The notes beneath the pieces were generated by a model that was not told the DNA's origin, did no database searches, and was given only the letters and a program-made list of their open reading frames with translations. The position numbers and the translations under genes were made by a program. Positions 62,886 to 64,000 of a stretch of DNA of 64,000 nt are shown here, in pieces. This DNA comes from Ooceraea biroi (Eukaryota; Arthropoda; Insecta; Hymenoptera; Formicidae), in contig NC_039513.1 of NCBI RefSeq assembly GCF_003672135.1, forward strand, positions 7,068,833 to 7,132,832, in the 5' to 3' direction. Each line of letters opens with the position of its first letter. Within the stretch, counting starts at the first letter, position 1.

Positions 62886-64000
62886 TTCGTCATTATTTGT
62901 TAAATATCCGAAAACTCTGACTGATAGCTCAACCACTCGATTTGAAATAACAAACCAGAATGGAGTTTGCATAGACTGCACACAGCAACGTTGCAAGCGG
63001 GCAAACGTCGTTGACTGTTTTTCTAACACCCTCGCCTCACTGTGGGAAAGCTCATCGCGCGGCCTCGAAAGCGCGTCTAAACACGTATCTGTGAACGCAA
63101 AGATTTGAACGCGAAAACTCGCCGGATCTGCCGAGAAACATAAGCAGAGATTCTACATTCTTGTGCCAGGGAAATGGAAATTTCCGTCTACAAAAGAATG
63201 TAATCTGATACAATTTTGTCTAGGTTCAAATTAATAATAATTAATATTTAAATATATATAAATTAATAAGGATATTAAATTATTTATCAATCTATTTAAT
63301 CACATGTAAAACTTGATAATTAACGGCGTCCTCAAAATTATGGAAAATGCTCAGAAATAACTTTCATATTATATATTATATCAAATATTTATGTTATTAA
63401 CTTATATTATTATTATGTTTAATCAATCTCATCTGAAAAGTATTTTTCAGTGATTATTTTTCGAGAGTTTAGGAGAGGTTTGTACGTGAATAAGCTGCAG
63501 CATGTTGGCACAGCATGGCGCTCGTCGCCAGGTAGCCTCCTTAAATCGGGCATTGCTATGGCTCCAGTGTTTGTGCCGTTTACTTTGCCGCAAGCAATAT
63601 TTAACAAATTGCTTTCGTTCCCCTTTGTCGGGTTTCTCATCGTCGTCGTTGTCGTTGTCGTAGGGCATGTTCCTCGCCAAGGATTTATAGTTGCTCACTT
63701 AGCGGTTATCTGCAAGGCTTCATTTGATGAATCGAGAGACAATGGGACGCCACGAAATACTCGTCGATAAATACACGCCGACAGGATTGCGCAGCTAAAT
63801 CCTGTACCCAACGTTTCACTGCCGGTTCACAATATCGGATACATAACTAATTCCATGTGTCATTAATGAAAATTTCACGCATTAAACGCGCCGTAGCAAA
63901 TGGAAATCATCATGAATGATCGAAATAAATAAAAATGTCATTTAGATATCAATCAAGATTTTAATTTTTCAATGGTTGTTGATTTGATGTAAAAAATGTA
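62591..64000. other. no recognisable gene
   Basis: AT-rich DNA with one GC-richer patch at 63480-63740, where both strands are open for 70-105 codons. No domain was recognised in either frame, and the patch ends in a GTC/GTT repeat (63640-63662). It may be a conserved noncoding element or a small exon; nothing decides. Confidence 0.45.
62852..62883. repeat. (TA)16 microsatellite
   Basis: A perfect TA dinucleotide run of about 32 bases. Such runs extrude cruciforms and mutate quickly. Confidence 0.9.

Overview
The window looks like nuclear DNA of an insect, most likely a hymenopteran and plausibly an ant. The reasons are compact multi-exon genes with GT-AG introns, an insect-type RpS17, CpG-rich islands set in AT-rich DNA, many GA/CT microsatellites, and relics of mariner and hAT elements. 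No bacterial, organellar or viral genes were seen, and I found no tRNA or rRNA gene by eye. The species call is an inference.

Three protein-coding genes can be supported. (1) RpS17 (eS17, small-subunit ribosomal protein), + strand, 10516-11863, three exons, 130 aa. It has a start-codon-only first exon, a pyrimidine tract just upstream and a poly(A) signal at 11902. (2) A Usp3-type ubiquitin-specific protease, + strand, 14214-23721, six coding exons giving 551 aa. It has an N-terminal ZnF-UBP zinc finger and a complete USP catalytic domain. A 6.66-kb first intron separates the exon for the conserved N-terminus from the rest. (3) A 1406-aa protein of unknown function, - strand, 31085-26293. It has a 73-nt first coding exon joined to one 4.1-kb exon; it is serine-rich, highly charged and mostly low in predicted order. 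Genes 2 and 3 are convergent, and their best poly(A) signals would make the 3' ends overlap slightly.

Layout. 1-10198: no recognisable gene; a small tandem duplication, a weak candidate exon near 4975, a MITE-like inverted repeat near 5.3 kb and a CpG-rich block at 8.1-9.3 kb. 10199-11907: a short hairpin element, then RpS17. 11908-25735: Usp3 with a very CpG-rich, trinucleotide-rich 5' region, a broken mariner copy in intron 1 and a microsatellite-rich 3' region. 25597-31098: the unknown minus-strand gene. 31099-64000: about 33 kb with no recognisable gene. This last part holds a hAT-like MITE (34.7 kb), a diverged duplicated segment (37.4/38.2 kb), a nested cluster of inverted-repeat elements, one carrying a six-copy 118-bp minisatellite (45.1-46.5 kb), a second mariner relic (62.4 kb), and several CpG-rich islands that could be distal regulatory DNA or unseen exons.

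The genes look like independent housekeeping neighbours (translation, chromatin/ubiquitin) plus an orphan; nothing suggests a shared pathway. All exon joins come from splice signals, reading-frame arithmetic and similarity recalled from family knowledge. None was tested against transcripts or databases.
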